Shown: positions 1 through 9,492 of the stretch, piece after piece
Position numbering within the stretch: the stretch's first letter is position 1
How the letters are laid out: every line of letters starts with the position of its first letter
From: Alteromonas sp. ASW11-130
GTDB lineage: Bacteria; Pseudomonadota; Gammaproteobacteria; Enterobacterales; Alteromonadaceae
Length of the DNA stretch: 64,000 nt
Assembly (NCBI RefSeq): GCF_026183735.1
Contig: NZ_JAPFRE010000027.1
Coordinates: forward strand, 265,703 to 329,702
Direction: 5' to 3'
Made by a program: the position numbers and the translations under genes
The notes under the pieces: model-generated
The model's input: only the letters and a program-made list of their open reading frames with translations
Told to the model about the DNA's origin: nothing
The model's database searches: none

Positions 1-520
1 CAGTAGCAAATTTAGAGACAGCATAACCATTCCAGAACGAGCGGCCCTTTCGGCCAACGCTAGACGTTGTCAATATAACAGATGCGTTATCTGATGCGCG
101 TAATACAGAAAGAAGTGACTTAATCAAAAATGCAGTACTATTTACATTTACCTGCATGATTTGTTGCCATTGGTCAGGCTCTATATCTGCAAAAGGACCG
201 ATATGACCCAATATCGATGCATTAAACAATATCCCATCAAGTTGTCCAAACTGTTCTTTGATTGTCATCGCCATCTGATCATAGTGTGAAGGGGTCGCAC
301 CGTTAAGATCTAATGGAATGATAGCGGGTTCCGGATAGCCTTTTTCTACAATTTCATCATAAACTTTTTCTAATTTGCTGACGGTGCGGCCTAATAATAT
401 GCACGTGGCTCCATATTCTGCATAGGTTTTAGCAGCGACTGCTCCTATACCATCACCGGCTCCTGTAATTAAAATAATTTTATTTTTTAAAAGTGCGCAA
501 GGAGCCTGATAATCATTCAT
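1..520 (-). CDS. yciK: YciK-family short-chain dehydrogenase, C-terminus off the window
   Basis: The gene starts at an ATG on the minus strand (518-520) and runs off the left edge, so about 173 N-terminal codons are seen. The translation begins MNDYQAPCALLKNKIILITG and carries the Rossmann TGAGDGIG motif near residues 19-26, then LGRT and LDGILFNAS (in place of the usual NAG). At the broken end come a serine-rich TTSSVGRKG segment and a YAVSK active-site Tyr/Lys motif. The order and spacing match E. coli YciK, an NADP(H)-dependent classical SDR whose physiological substrate is not firmly established. The family is clear; the substrate is not. Confidence 0.85.
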   Translation of the reverse strand, partial: MNDYQAPCALLKNKIILITGAGDGIGAVAAKTYAEYGATCILLGRTVSKLEKVYDEIVEKGYPEPAIIPLDLNGATPSHYDQMAMTIKEQFGQLDGILFNASILGHIGPFADIEPDQWQQIMQVNVNSTAFLIKSLLSVLRASDNASVILTTSSVGRKGRSFWNGYAVSKFAT

Positions 521-710
521 GTAAATAGTATCCTGATATGAATTTAAAATATCTTGAATTGCTGGCTGATCAGCTATGAAGGCAAAGAATGATACCTGTT
601 AAGGCCGTAAAGTAAATATTCAATTCAACTGCATTTTTTACGTTTTGACTTACAAAGTATTAACAAACCTTTGCAAAGTTCCTGTAAAGTCAATAAGATT
701 GGCTTTATAC

Positions 711-727
711 AACTGGTCTAACATGTT
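711..727. promoter_or_regulatory. FadR-like operator upstream of the lipase gene
   Basis: AACTGGTCTAACATGTT differs at two positions from the textbook FadR consensus AACTGGTCNGACCTGTT. It lies about 100 bases upstream of the VolA-like lipase start, in the 521-827 intergenic region, which holds no other gene. FadR is the acyl-CoA-responsive GntR regulator of fatty-acid metabolism. The match is seen directly; control by FadR is inference, and no fadR gene is in the window. Confidence 0.5.
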
Positions 728-827
728 TACATTTCGCTTTTGTTTATCTTCTTACGAAGCTTTTCCAAAAGAAGAATGATTGAAAGCGAACAAATAGAAT
801 AACAACAAAGGTTTTAAGGGAGAAACA

Positions 828-3482
828 ATGAGAAAACTCTTTATCAGCTCCAGTGTTGCTCTTGCACTTGGACTAACAGGCTGTGGCGGTGGTGAAACCA
901 TCGAAGATGTACAGGCAGAAACAACTACCGTTAGCCCATCTTCCCGCATCGTTTTCGACCCGGCTGAGGGTGAACTGAATACACCAAATGATCTTCTTAT
1001 GTTACCAGGGGACGATGGTTTCTTTGATTACACGTTAAACATACCTGTAGATGATGCTACAGATTTTTCTGACCCTCAAAATGCTTTAAATATATTGGAT
1101 GGGTGGTCTACGCAACATCCTTTCGTTATCAACGTTGAAACCGATACTGGCGTATCACTTGATGAGTCAACCTTATCTGCTGGTATTCACATTTATGAAG
1201 CTACGTTGGGACTCGATCAGTCAGATCCAGATTGTGCCCAAGCCGAAATCCCATCTTCGGGATGTAAAATTGGTGATAAATTAACCTTTGGGGTGGACTA
1301 TGTATTAAGTCTTGTAGACAGTGATACGATTTCCGTCGTGCCGTTGAAACCTTTGAAGGCAGCCCAAGGTCATATGCTGGTGATGACTACGGACTTAAAG
1401 GATTCTAATGGTAACGCAGTTCAAGGGTCCACATCTTGGGATTTAGTACGCCAGGATATTAATACCAATCCGTTGTCGAGTGATTCACAGCTTCAGCTTC
1501 AGACGCTAGTAAATAGCTTTATTGATCCATTGCTTGAAGAAGGCTTTGAACGTGAAAACATAACGTATGTATCTGCGTTTACCACGCAGTCTACGGATTT
1601 TGTATTGCAGTCAATCAAACAGAAAATGATTGCTGAATTTGCGGCCCGTGCAGCCGCTGAGGACCCAGCTGCTGGCTCAGCCTTACCGGCTATTGTTATT
1701 GCTGATGCTGAAGACGCTAAGAATTCTATGGAAGCGTTGAATCTGGTTGATGATGATACCTTAGACGGAGCGGTCTTGCTGGGCATCTCAGAACTTCCAC
1801 AAGAATCTGAATCGTTAGAGCCGTTCATAACCGCTACCGATTTCAGTTCGTTACAGTCCTGTGACGGTTTATTTGCAGCTCAAGCTGGTGCGTTCGTAGC
1901 TACAACAGGGAATACTACAAGTATTCCAACCGTCGATGCCGGTTTAGACAGTTTTGCAGCCGAGTTGTCAACGAGTATTCTTGCTGAAGTAGGTCCATTT
2001 TGTGCGGCTAAGCGTTACGAAGGGACTATCAGCTTACCCTATTATCTAGGCGTAGCTTCTGCCGAAAACCCAACAGCTCCGGTAACCGGTTTTTGGACTG
2101 CAGCATGTGACAGCGGAATCGTATTAGCAGGCGCGTCAGACGAAGTGCTAGCGGCTGCTACGCCAGGCCCGAACTTTGAGATGTGTCAACAGCTTGGACT
2201 ATCGGACTTGCGGGTAAATGGTGAATTAGTAGATAAAGACCGCAATATTACCCGATTCAACCCAATCCCAGAAGAAACCGGTCCCAATGAAGGTAAGGTA
2301 ACACTCGAGGTACAAGTAACGGTGCCTGATGTGGATGTAGCCAATGCTATATTAACCTCAGTAAACATGTCGCCGATTGCAAAGCCGGAAGCTGGCTGGC
2401 CTGTGGTAATACTTGCCCACGGCATCACCAGTAAGAAAGAAGATATGCTGGCAATCACTGGAACACTATCCCTTGCAGGTATTGCCTCCGTAGCCATTGA
2501 TCATCCTTTACATGGGAGTCGTGGATATGATCTCGACTCAACCAAAGAAGGTGATGAGATTAATGCTACTACAGTAAGTGCAACGCACTACATGAATTTA
2601 GCAAGCTTACCAACTACCCGTGACAATCTTCGTCAAAGTGTTGCCGATTTACTGGGCTTGCGTCTTGGCTTAAATGCTGTGGTTGATATGACGTCTGCAG
2701 ATGCCGCTGACTTCGACCTTTCACGTGTTTCCGTTATGGGTGTATCTTTGGGTGCAATGACGGGCGGTAACTTTGCAGCGGTGGCTAACACCACAATGGG
2801 TGAGCAACTAGGTGCGCTAGACGGAATGTATGCTATTAAAGAAGCATCTTTAGAGTCTCCAGGGGGTGGTGTAGCCACATTTTTACTGGAGTCGCAGTCT
2901 TTCGGCGGCCTGATTAAAGGGTTTTTATTGAGAGAAAGTTCACCTGAGTTTGTGGATATGCTTGGTCAACTTTATCCCGATACTGATCCGGCAGATGTGT
3001 CCGAAGCGCAGCTTGTTGCGGCGTTTGAGATGTTTTATGACAATGCAACACCAGAACAGTTAGCCGAGGTTCAAGCTACGTTAAGTAAGTTTGCCTTTGC
3101 TGCGCAAACCGTTGTTGATTCAGCAGATCCGAACAATTACGGTAAAATGTTAGGTGAAAATACGCCTGTTCATATGATGACCGTAATCGGCGATGGTGGA
3201 GAGGAAAATCTCCCAGATCAAGTAATTCCGCCCACTACGTCATTACCTTTGTCAGGTCAGAATCCTCTGGCATCAGTAATTGGCCTTGAGCAAGTTTCAT
3301 CAACGGTTACTGGCGAAAGCACAGTAAGTGGACAAGTGAAGTTTGTTAAAGGTGTGCATGGTTCAAGTTTGAACCCTGTTTATCCTGATGTAACAGAGGA
3401 AATGCAAAAAGAAGTGGCAGGATATATATCTAGTGATGCAAAAGCTATCGTTATTACAAACGAAGAAGTGGTAGCAAACTAA
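828..3482 (+). CDS. VolA/Pla-1-type surface lipase lipoprotein
   Basis: Predicted alpha/beta-hydrolase lipoprotein of 884 residues. An N-terminal signal ends in a lipobox LTGC (Cys19), followed by a Gly-rich linker, so it is probably anchored in the outer membrane. The N-terminal half resembles the bacterial lipase N-terminal domain seen in VolA. The C-terminal half is the hydrolase fold: VILAHGITSKKED (oxyanion region), nucleophile elbow GVSLG with Ser640, an acidic GDGGEENLPDQ stretch near 788-798 and catalytic His844 in VHGSS. Vibrio VolA is a surface lysophospholipase that frees fatty acids from host lipids; a similar scavenging role is inferred. The start is preceded by AAGGGAGAA. A FadR-like box lies upstream and a strong terminator follows, so it is probably monocistronic. 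Confidence 0.85.
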   Translation: MRKLFISSSVALALGLTGCGGGETIEDVQAETTTVSPSSRIVFDPAEGELNTPNDLLMLPGDDGFFDYTLNIPVDDATDFSDPQNALNILDGWSTQHPFVINVETDTGVSLDESTLSAGIHIYEATLGLDQSDPDCAQAEIPSSGCKIGDKLTFGVDYVLSLVDSDTISVVPLKPLKAAQGHMLVMTTDLKDSNGNAVQGSTSWDLVRQDINTNPLSSDSQLQLQTLVNSFIDPLLEEGFERENITYVSAFTTQSTDFVLQSIKQKMIAEFAARAAAEDPAAGSALPAIVIADAEDAKNSMEALNLVDDDTLDGAVLLGISELPQESESLEPFITATDFSSLQSCDGLFAAQAGAFVATTGNTTSIPTVDAGLDSFAAELSTSILAEVGPFCAAKRYEGTISLPYYLGVASAENPTAPVTGFWTAACDSGIVLAGASDEVLAAATPGPNFEMCQQLGLSDLRVNGELVDKDRNITRFNPIPEETGPNEGKVTLEVQVTVPDVDVANAILTSVNMSPIAKPEAGWPVVILAHGITSKKEDMLAITGTLSLAGIASVAIDHPLHGSRGYDLDSTKEGDEINATTVSATHYMNLASLPTTRDNLRQSVADLLGLRLGLNAVVDMTSADAADFDLSRVSVMGVSLGAMTGGNFAAVANTTMGEQLGALDGMYAIKEASLESPGGGVATFLLESQSFGGLIKGFLLRESSPEFVDMLGQLYPDTDPADVSEAQLVAAFEMFYDNATPEQLAEVQATLSKFAFAAQTVVDSADPNNYGKMLGENTPVHMMTVIGDGGEENLPDQVIPPTTSLPLSGQNPLASVIGLEQVSSTVTGESTVSGQVKFVKGVHGSSLNPVYPDVTEEMQKEVAGYISSDAKAIVITNEEVVAN

Positions 3483-3508
3483 GAAGCAATATGTAGCTCC
3501 TCTATCTA

Positions 3509-3538
3509 AAAAAAGCCAGCATTCGCTGGCTTTTTTTG
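3509..3538 (+). terminator. Rho-independent terminator after the lipase gene
   Basis: A 7-bp stem AGCCAGC/GCTGGCT with loop ATTC is followed by a run of seven T. It lies 30 bases past the lipase stop codon. The A-run before the stem could also make it work on the opposite strand. Confidence 0.9.
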
Positions 3539-3623
3539 TACGCCAAACAAGTTGTTAACGGGTTGTTAAGAGGTCTGATCTGTGCAATGCTAGAAGTTCC
3601 TCAAGATTATCAAGGACGTTAAT

Positions 3624-6158
3624 ATGCGAATCATAAAGTTCAATAATAATAAACAGATTAAGCAATCATTATCTTTGCTCGCGGGCGCGTGTATTTTAGC
3701 ACTGGGAACAGGCGGGTGCGGAAGTGATCCAGATTATGAGGTAACTCAGACGACTCCCCCCGACACATCAGAGCCCGCTCTAGTTGAAGCACCTGTTACT
3801 GCCTTTGATGAAGACGGCGTGTTAACAGCGGATATAAGGTGGACAACCTACGGGGTACCGCATGTTAAGGCAGATAATCTTGAAAGTATGGCTTATGGCG
3901 TGGGGTACGCATTTGCGCAGGATAATTTATGCATATTGGCTGACCAAATTGTAAAATATAATTCTGAACGCGCAAAATATTTTGGTCCTGATTTGGAGCT
4001 GGGTAGCGGCGACTCTAAGCATCTAATAAACGATTTCGGCTTTCTGACGTTAGAAATCAGAGAGATGGCAGAAGATAATTTACCACGTCTTTCTGCTAAC
4101 AGCCGTGCAATGTTTAGCGGCTACACGAAAGGCTACAATAAATATTTGGCAGAAACGCCAGTAGAAGAACAAGATCCAGCTTGTGCAGGCCAGCCGTGGG
4201 TGCAGGAAATAGATAGTATCGATCTGCTAACGTATTCATTGGGGGTGGCGTTACTCCCAGGCGCAGCGAACTTTTTAGATGCGATGTTTGCGGCTGCCCC
4301 CCCAGGTAAAGACTTCCTCCCAACACCTGATACCGTAGATACCACGAGTAAGCTATTAATGACACCTAGTGTCGAATTACCAGAGAACAATCCCCAGGAC
4401 ATGGGCTCAAATGGTTGGGGATTAGGTAGTGATAAAACTACAAATGGAAAGGGGATGGTGTTAGCTAACCCGCATTTTCCTCACACCGGCAATCTACGTT
4501 TCTGGCAATTTCATGCGATGATCCCCGATCATCTGAACGTGACTGGCAGTTCGCTAATGGGTCTACCCGGTGCCGTGAATATCGGATTTAATGAAAATAT
4601 GGCTTGGACCCATACTTTCTCTACGGCAGAACATTTTGTAGTGTATCAATTGACATTAGATGCTGATGACGAAACAAATCTTACACATAGGGTAGATGGT
4701 CAACCCATCACTATTTTCGAAAAAGATATGCAAATAGAGGTGGCTGACGGTACAGGTTCAACAATGAAGCTGAACAAAACTGCTTACTATACAAATTATG
4801 GACCAATGATTGTAGTACCCGGAAACTTTGAATGGGATGACACGAACGCATATGCAATTAAAGACGCCAACCTGCCTAATTTCGATATTGTCGATCATTG
4901 GCTAGCTATGAATATGTCCTCCAATATAGAAGAGTTTAAACAGGCATTTAAAGATTACGATGGTGTTATCTTCAACAATACAATGGCCTCATCAAAAGAT
5001 GGTGAAGTGTTTTATATTGATGACTCCACCGTTCCTAATCTCACTGAAACAGCCATAGAAGAGATGACGACGAATCCATTATTAGTAGGAGCAAAAGCGG
5101 CTGCGGGCTTTACTATATTGCCAGGTCACTTATCTGTATTTGATTTTGAACGCCCCGTTCCCTATGAGAAGGCGCCAAAATATGAGGGTAATGATTATGT
5201 TCAAAACTCCAATGACAGTTTTTGGTTGACGAACTTGGAATCGCCAATAGAAGGCGTTTCTCCTTTATATGGAAAAACAAACAATCAGCAAAGCCTGCGT
5301 TCTCGAATGGGGCAGAAATTTATTCATGAAGAAGCCGGAGCAGATAGTACGTTTGCCCCAGATGAAGTTGAAGGGTTGTTGTTGAGTAATCGTAGTTACT
5401 TAGCAGAAAACGTATTGAGTAGCTTACTACAATTATGTGAGAGACAAGGTACTACGCCAGTTAATGTCGACGGGGAAATGGTCGATATCTCGGCAGCGTG
5501 TTCTGCGCTCGCCACATGGGATGGGACGATGAATAAAGAAAGCGTGGCTGGACATGTATTCAGAGAATTTGCTTTCCAATTTAATAACGATCCTCAATGG
5601 GAAGTGCCGTTTAATCCAGATGAACCAGCGACTACTCCATCAGGATTGTTGCAGAATGATGTAACACTAAGTCAATTCGCGCAGGCAGTGCAGGTTCTTA
5701 AAGCGGCGGGCGTTTCACCGGCTGCGACTCTCGGCGAAGTTCAGTTTGTGGAGCGGAGCTTACCTGATGGCACTCCTTCTGGTAATAAATTACCGTGGGC
5801 GGGCGCGCATAATATCGAAGGCGGTTTCAACGTTTTTGATATTGTTTCAGGGAACAATGGAACATTATTGCCGCGTCATACTTATGCACCCCTGAATAGC
5901 GATACCATCATGAGTGCTGAAGCACAAGGCTACCATATTAACTACGGTAGTAGCTGGATGGTGGTTATCAACTTCACGGAAGATGGGCCAGAAGGACGAG
6001 GTCTATTGACGTACTCCCAGTCCAAAGTGTACGGAAGCGATCACTTCCTTGATCAAACTGAATTATATTCTGAAAAGCCACAGTTTAGACCTATTCTGTT
6101 TACTGAGGACGAAATAGAAGAAAACAAAATTAAGCAGCTAACACTGTCGTCAGAGTAA
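3624..6158 (+). CDS. Penicillin-acylase family Ntn hydrolase, lipoprotein
   Basis: Precursor of 844 residues with a signal and probable lipobox ending at Cys32 (GTGGC). The family is made as one chain that cuts itself into alpha and beta subunits; the beta chain starts with the catalytic Ser, here Ser262 in GSNGWGLG. Other family signatures are NPHFP after the nucleophile, LPGAVNIGFN and the N-terminal TYGVPHVKADN. Members cleave amides such as penicillin G or N-acyl-homoserine lactones; AHL acylases (PvdQ/QuiP type) belong to this family. The substrate cannot be decided from sequence. Lipid anchoring is unusual for well-studied periplasmic members. It follows the lipase gene in the same direction but has its own leader region after a terminator, so co-regulation is not shown. 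Confidence 0.85.
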   Translation: MRIIKFNNNKQIKQSLSLLAGACILALGTGGCGSDPDYEVTQTTPPDTSEPALVEAPVTAFDEDGVLTADIRWTTYGVPHVKADNLESMAYGVGYAFAQDNLCILADQIVKYNSERAKYFGPDLELGSGDSKHLINDFGFLTLEIREMAEDNLPRLSANSRAMFSGYTKGYNKYLAETPVEEQDPACAGQPWVQEIDSIDLLTYSLGVALLPGAANFLDAMFAAAPPGKDFLPTPDTVDTTSKLLMTPSVELPENNPQDMGSNGWGLGSDKTTNGKGMVLANPHFPHTGNLRFWQFHAMIPDHLNVTGSSLMGLPGAVNIGFNENMAWTHTFSTAEHFVVYQLTLDADDETNLTHRVDGQPITIFEKDMQIEVADGTGSTMKLNKTAYYTNYGPMIVVPGNFEWDDTNAYAIKDANLPNFDIVDHWLAMNMSSNIEEFKQAFKDYDGVIFNNTMASSKDGEVFYIDDSTVPNLTETAIEEMTTNPLLVGAKAAAGFTILPGHLSVFDFERPVPYEKAPKYEGNDYVQNSNDSFWLTNLESPIEGVSPLYGKTNNQQSLRSRMGQKFIHEEAGADSTFAPDEVEGLLLSNRSYLAENVLSSLLQLCERQGTTPVNVDGEMVDISAACSALATWDGTMNKESVAGHVFREFAFQFNNDPQWEVPFNPDEPATTPSGLLQNDVTLSQFAQAVQVLKAAGVSPAATLGEVQFVERSLPDGTPSGNKLPWAGAHNIEGGFNVFDIVSGNNGTLLPRHTYAPLNSDTIMSAEAQGYHINYGSSWMVVINFTEDGPEGRGLLTYSQSKVYGSDHFLDQTELYSEKPQFRPILFTEDEIEENKIKQLTLSSE

Positions 6159-6194
6159 GTTAACACTGGTAAACTACTGTAAATAGTAGTGCGC

Positions 6195-6222
6195 AAAAGG
6201 ACCACTATGGTCCTTTTGTTTT
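6195..6222 (+). terminator. Rho-independent terminator after the acylase gene
   Basis: A 9-bp perfect stem AAAAGGACC/GGTCCTTTT with loop ACTAT is followed by GTTTTATATTTTA. It sits between the acylase and sohB, so sohB needs its own promoter or read-through. Confidence 0.85.
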
Positions 6223-6242
6223 ATATTTTATAGGAGTTGAGT

Positions 6243-7256
6243 TTGGAGTTTTTGTACGAATATGGGCTATTTTTAGCGAAAGCAGTAACCATTGTCGTGG
6301 CCTTAATCGTTATTGTGGCAGTTATTGCAGGTGCAGCCAGCAAACAAAAACAAGGCAAAGGACAGCTGGAAATTTTATCGCTTACTAATCAGCTCAAAGA
6401 TATTACTCAGTATGCGCGAAATGTATTGCTAGACAAAGCAACCCTTAAAAAACTGGCAAAAGAGCAGAAAAAAGAAGAAAAGGCAAAGAAGGATGAGGCT
6501 AAAGATAAGTCTCGTTTATTTGTTGTCGATTTTCATGGCTCAATGGATGCCCACGAGGTAGAACGTTTACGTGAAGAAGTCACCGCGATTTTGTGTGTCG
6601 CCAGCGACGAAGATGAAGTACTACTTCGTCTTGAAAGTGGCGGGGGAGTAGTGCATGGCTATGGTTTAGCCGCTTCGCAATTGCAACGCCTTAAGGATAA
6701 AGGGCTTAAGCTAACCATTGCGGTTGATAAAGTCGCAGCAAGTGGCGGCTATATGATGGCATGTGTTGCTGATCATTTATTGGCTTCACGTTTTGCTTAC
6801 ATAGGTTCAATTGGCGTGTTAGCACAGTTACCAAACTTTCATAAACTGCTTAAAAAGAATGATATTGAATTTGAGCAGCACACCGCCGGTGAATATAAAC
6901 GAACGCTCACTATTTTTGGTGAAAATACTGATGCGGGTAGAGAAAAGTTTCGTGAAGAAATTGAAGAAATCCACGACATGTTTAAAGACTATGTACAAAG
7001 TCAGCGTTCAAAAATGGATATAGATAAAGTAGCCACGGGTGAGTTTTGGCCCGGAGTGAAAGCAAAAGAGCTAGGCTTAGTGGACGAAATCATGACGTCG
7101 GATGATTACATTTTATCCAACTATCCAAAACGCGAAATTTTCAGCGTCAAGTACACCGTTAAGAAAAATATGGCGGAGAAATTAGGGGTTTCTTTTGCTC
7201 AGGCCGCAGAGCGGACCGTTATGCGTGTCCTCAGCCAGGCTAAAAGCTGGTTTTAA
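6243..7256 (+). CDS. sohB: SohB-type membrane protease (S49 family)
   Basis: Signal-peptide-peptidase-like serine protease of the SppA/SohB family, 337 residues from TTG 6243. That start is chosen because AGGAG at 6232-6236 lies six bases upstream and the product then begins (M)EFLYEYGLFLAK like E. coli SohB; the TTG at 6237 abuts the Shine-Dalgarno. A single N-terminal membrane helix is followed by a charged linker with a KK/KE-rich stretch. The catalytic pair is visible: Ser in AASGGYMMA (about residue 167) and Lys in GEYKRTLT (about residue 219). The active domain should face the periplasm. The exact cellular substrate of SohB is not known. Confidence 0.92.
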   Translation: MEFLYEYGLFLAKAVTIVVALIVIVAVIAGAASKQKQGKGQLEILSLTNQLKDITQYARNVLLDKATLKKLAKEQKKEEKAKKDEAKDKSRLFVVDFHGSMDAHEVERLREEVTAILCVASDEDEVLLRLESGGGVVHGYGLAASQLQRLKDKGLKLTIAVDKVAASGGYMMACVADHLLASRFAYIGSIGVLAQLPNFHKLLKKNDIEFEQHTAGEYKRTLTIFGENTDAGREKFREEIEEIHDMFKDYVQSQRSKMDIDKVATGEFWPGVKAKELGLVDEIMTSDDYILSNYPKREIFSVKYTVKKNMAEKLGVSFAQAAERTVMRVLSQAKSWF

Positions 7257-7265
7257 ATTGCGGTC

Positions 7266-7892
7266 ATGTCTACAAAGACGAAAGTACGTATTTTAAATGC
7301 CGCAGAGATGCTTTTTGCCGAACAAGGATTTCAGCAAACATCGATGCGGCAAATTACTTCACAAGCAGAAGTCAATCTCGCTTCAGTTAACTATCATTTC
7401 GGCAATAAGAAAAATTTGATTCAATCAGTTCTCAAACGCTATTTTGATGATTTGATGCCGCTGGTAGAGTGCGCTTTGAATTCTGCACAAAATACCTCCA
7501 TCCGCGCCGTGCTGGAGAAACTGATCGAACCTGTTATGTCGCTAAATGAACTGCGCCCTGGCGGAACAGAGATCTTTGTGAAGTTACTTGGGCATGGTTA
7601 CAATGAAACACAAGGTCATTTACGTAGATTTATAATGACCCACTATGGCTCCACCATTTCTAAACTAACGGTGCTGATACAAAGTTGTTTGCCTAGCGTT
7701 GAAGATGAAGAGCTCTTTTGGCGACTTCATTTTGCGCTCGGCAGTTTTGTATTCTCCATGTCTTCTAGCCAGGCTTTAAAAGAAATAGCAGCATCCGATT
7801 TTCACCAGCAAGTAAATATTGAAGATGTCATTAGGCATTTGATCCCATTTGTTTCGTGTGGAATTGAAAGTGGTATTGCGAGGGTAGAGTAA
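7266..7892 (+). CDS. TetR-family regulator, PsrA-like
   Basis: A 208-residue one-component regulator. The N-terminal helix-turn-helix reads RILNAAEMLFAEQGF, then TSMRQITSQAEVNLASVNYHFGNKKNLI, very close to Pseudomonas PsrA, which senses long-chain fatty acids and represses beta-oxidation genes. The C-terminal ligand domain is less distinctive. It begins 9 bases after sohB and ends 3 bases before tpm, so it sits in a tight gene string. Assignment to PsrA rests on the DNA-binding domain and should be read as probable, not certain. Confidence 0.75.
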   Translation: MSTKTKVRILNAAEMLFAEQGFQQTSMRQITSQAEVNLASVNYHFGNKKNLIQSVLKRYFDDLMPLVECALNSAQNTSIRAVLEKLIEPVMSLNELRPGGTEIFVKLLGHGYNETQGHLRRFIMTHYGSTISKLTVLIQSCLPSVEDEELFWRLHFALGSFVFSMSSSQALKEIAASDFHQQVNIEDVIRHLIPFVSCGIESGIARVE

Positions 7893-7895
7893 CGT

Positions 7896-8540
7896 ATGGA
7901 TAAACAGTTTTGGTATGACCGCTGGGAAAAAGAAGAAATAGCTTTCCATGAAGATACAGTCAATCCTCGTTTGACAAAATATATTCAGCGGATTTCTCCA
8001 ATGGGCGGACATGTCTTCGTACCCTTATGTGGTAAAACCCTCGATATAGGTTGGCTGCTGGAAAACGGCTATAAAGTAACGGGAGTTGAATTAAGCCGTA
8101 CAGCAATAGATTCGCTTTTTGAGCAACTTCGGCTTTCACCCAAAGTTAGAGATATGGGGAAATTTGTTGTTCATTCGGCTGCTGGAATCACCATTTATGA
8201 AGGTGACTTTTTTGATTTAAAACAAATCCATCTTTTAGAAATTGATTGTGTGTATGACCGTGCTTCTTTAGTGGCACTACCGCAAGGATTGAGAAAACAA
8301 TATGTTACGTTACTTCCGCAAATTACAAGTCATGCCCCGCAGTTATTGATTACATTACACTACGATATTACTCAAATGGATGGACCACCATTTGCGATCA
8401 CCAGCGAAGACATAAGAACATATTACCAGCAATTATTTACGTTAACACGGGTAGAAACGGTTAACATGCCAAACAAGCTAAAAGGTAAATGCGAAGCCAC
8501 CAGCACCACTTGGTTACTTACAAAGAAGGACGTCGAATGA
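7896..8540 (+). CDS. tpm: Thiopurine S-methyltransferase
   Basis: SAM-dependent methyltransferase of 214 residues, the usual bacterial TPMT length. Family features are the N-terminal [15 protein letters not shown], the SAM-binding [15 protein letters not shown] loop, VTGVELS, and the DRASLVALP segment. Bacterial TPMTs methylate thiopurines and also selenium or tellurium oxyanion-derived species; the natural substrate here is unknown. The stop overlaps the next start (ATGA at 8537-8540), indicating translational coupling with yaiI. Confidence 0.92.
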   Translation: MDKQFWYDRWEKEEIAFHEDTVNPRLTKYIQRISPMGGHVFVPLCGKTLDIGWLLENGYKVTGVELSRTAIDSLFEQLRLSPKVRDMGKFVVHSAAGITIYEGDFFDLKQIHLLEIDCVYDRASLVALPQGLRKQYVTLLPQITSHAPQLLITLHYDITQMDGPPFAITSEDIRTYYQQLFTLTRVETVNMPNKLKGKCEATSTTWLLTKKDVE

Positions 8541-8986
8541 AGATATGGGTAGATGCTGACGCATGTCCTGTGGCAATAAAAGAGATTTTATTTAAAGCCG
8601 CACTTAGAACTAAAACGGAAACTACGTTTGTAGCAAATCATTCGTTTAGACTTCCGGCACACCGTTTTGTTAATCTTATGCAGGTTGAGAAAGGCTTTGA
8701 TATCGCGGATAACGAGATCGTTAGACGTGTAGAAGCTAACGATCTCGTCATCACATCTGATATCCCTCTTGCCGCTGAAGTAATTGAGAAGAACGCATTA
8801 GTGCTTACACCTAGAGGAGATGTGCTAGATAAGCAAAATGTAAGGCAACGTTTAAATATAAGAGACTTTATGGATACGATGCGTAGTAGCGGTGTACAAA
8901 CGGGAGGGCCCTCAGCGATGAATCAAAAGGACAAACAAAACTTCGCTAATTTTTTGGATAGTACTTTAAGAAGGGTAAAAGGATAA
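8537..8986 (+). CDS. yaiI: YaiI/YqxD family (DUF188) protein
   Basis: Small PIN-like protein of 149 residues. The start at ATG 8537 is preferred over an upstream in-frame start because AAGGA lies seven bases before it and the product then starts [12 protein letters not shown], the family hallmark. Later signatures are [30 protein letters not shown] and [15 protein letters not shown]. The acidic residues suggest a nuclease-like fold, but no activity is established for the family. It overlaps tpm by 4 bases. Confidence 0.9.
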   Translation: MKIWVDADACPVAIKEILFKAALRTKTETTFVANHSFRLPAHRFVNLMQVEKGFDIADNEIVRRVEANDLVITSDIPLAAEVIEKNALVLTPRGDVLDKQNVRQRLNIRDFMDTMRSSGVQTGGPSAMNQKDKQNFANFLDSTLRRVKG

Positions 8987-8987
8987 A

Positions 8988-9010
8988 CGCCTTCTTAAAA
9001 GAAGAAGGCG
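8988..9010. terminator. Hairpin between convergent genes, probable terminator
   Basis: A 9-bp perfect stem CGCCTTCTT/AAGAAGGCG with loop AAAAG lies two bases after the yaiI stop and just before the end of the convergent gene. No long T-run follows on either strand, so it may be a weak or Rho-assisted terminator. Confidence 0.5.
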
Positions 9011-9024
9011 AAAGAGTACAAGGC

Positions 9025-9384
9025 TTAACGGGGAGGTATTGACCCAGGGTTTTCCTGTTCGGTTTTATCTACCCAAAATGCTTTCACAGAAAAGCCTCCT
9101 TTTTTAGTTTTAGAGGTTTTTGTAGACTTGGTTTTTTTACCAGCCGATTGATCAGTATTGCTGCTTTTAGCTTTTGCTTTCTCAGCAGGTTTAGATTCTG
9201 CGTTAGTGTTTTTGCTTCCTGCCAACTCTTCAGACCATTCCTGTAGCTGGGCTAAACGCATATTCTTTCCACCATTAACACTGTACCAGCCGCCCTTGGC
9301 TTCTATTTCAGGCTCTTTTCCTTCCGCTTTTTTAAAGTTTTTGGTGAAATCAGCTACTACCTTATCTTTATCTAAATCACTCAT
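9025..9384 (-). CDS. Conserved small protein with Lys/Ser-rich linker, unknown function
   Basis: A 119-residue hypothetical protein. Residues 1-55 look globular (FTKNFKKAEGKEPEI, then GGWYSVNGGKNMRLAQL). Residues 56-95 are a low-complexity Lys/Ser/Thr/Ala tract with repeated KTK and SKT steps, and the tail is FWVDKTEQENPGSIPPR. The basic linker could bind nucleic acid, but nothing proves that. No family is recognised. It is transcribed divergently from the Nif3-like gene. Confidence 0.7.
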   Translation of the reverse strand: MSDLDKDKVVADFTKNFKKAEGKEPEIEAKGGWYSVNGGKNMRLAQLQEWSEELAGSKNTNAESKPAEKAKAKSSNTDQSAGKKTKSTKTSKTKKGGFSVKAFWVDKTEQENPGSIPPR

Positions 9385-9492
9385 TATAGTTATGACTCTT
9401 TGTTCCTGGTTAACGATAAAATCAATGCGAATTTGTATAGACTATGTTTTTATAACGCTTTCTTAACGATATGTCTAATTTTAGGTGAAATT

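Noticed and set aside
1499-1828. Long minus-strand open frames inside the lipase and acylase genes
   Set aside because: They are antisense to strongly supported genes, lack ribosome sites and read as low-complexity Ser/Ala or Pro sequence.
6237-6242. TTG at 6237 as the sohB start
   Set aside because: It touches the AGGAG Shine-Dalgarno with no spacing; TTG 6243 has six bases of spacing and matches the family N-terminus.
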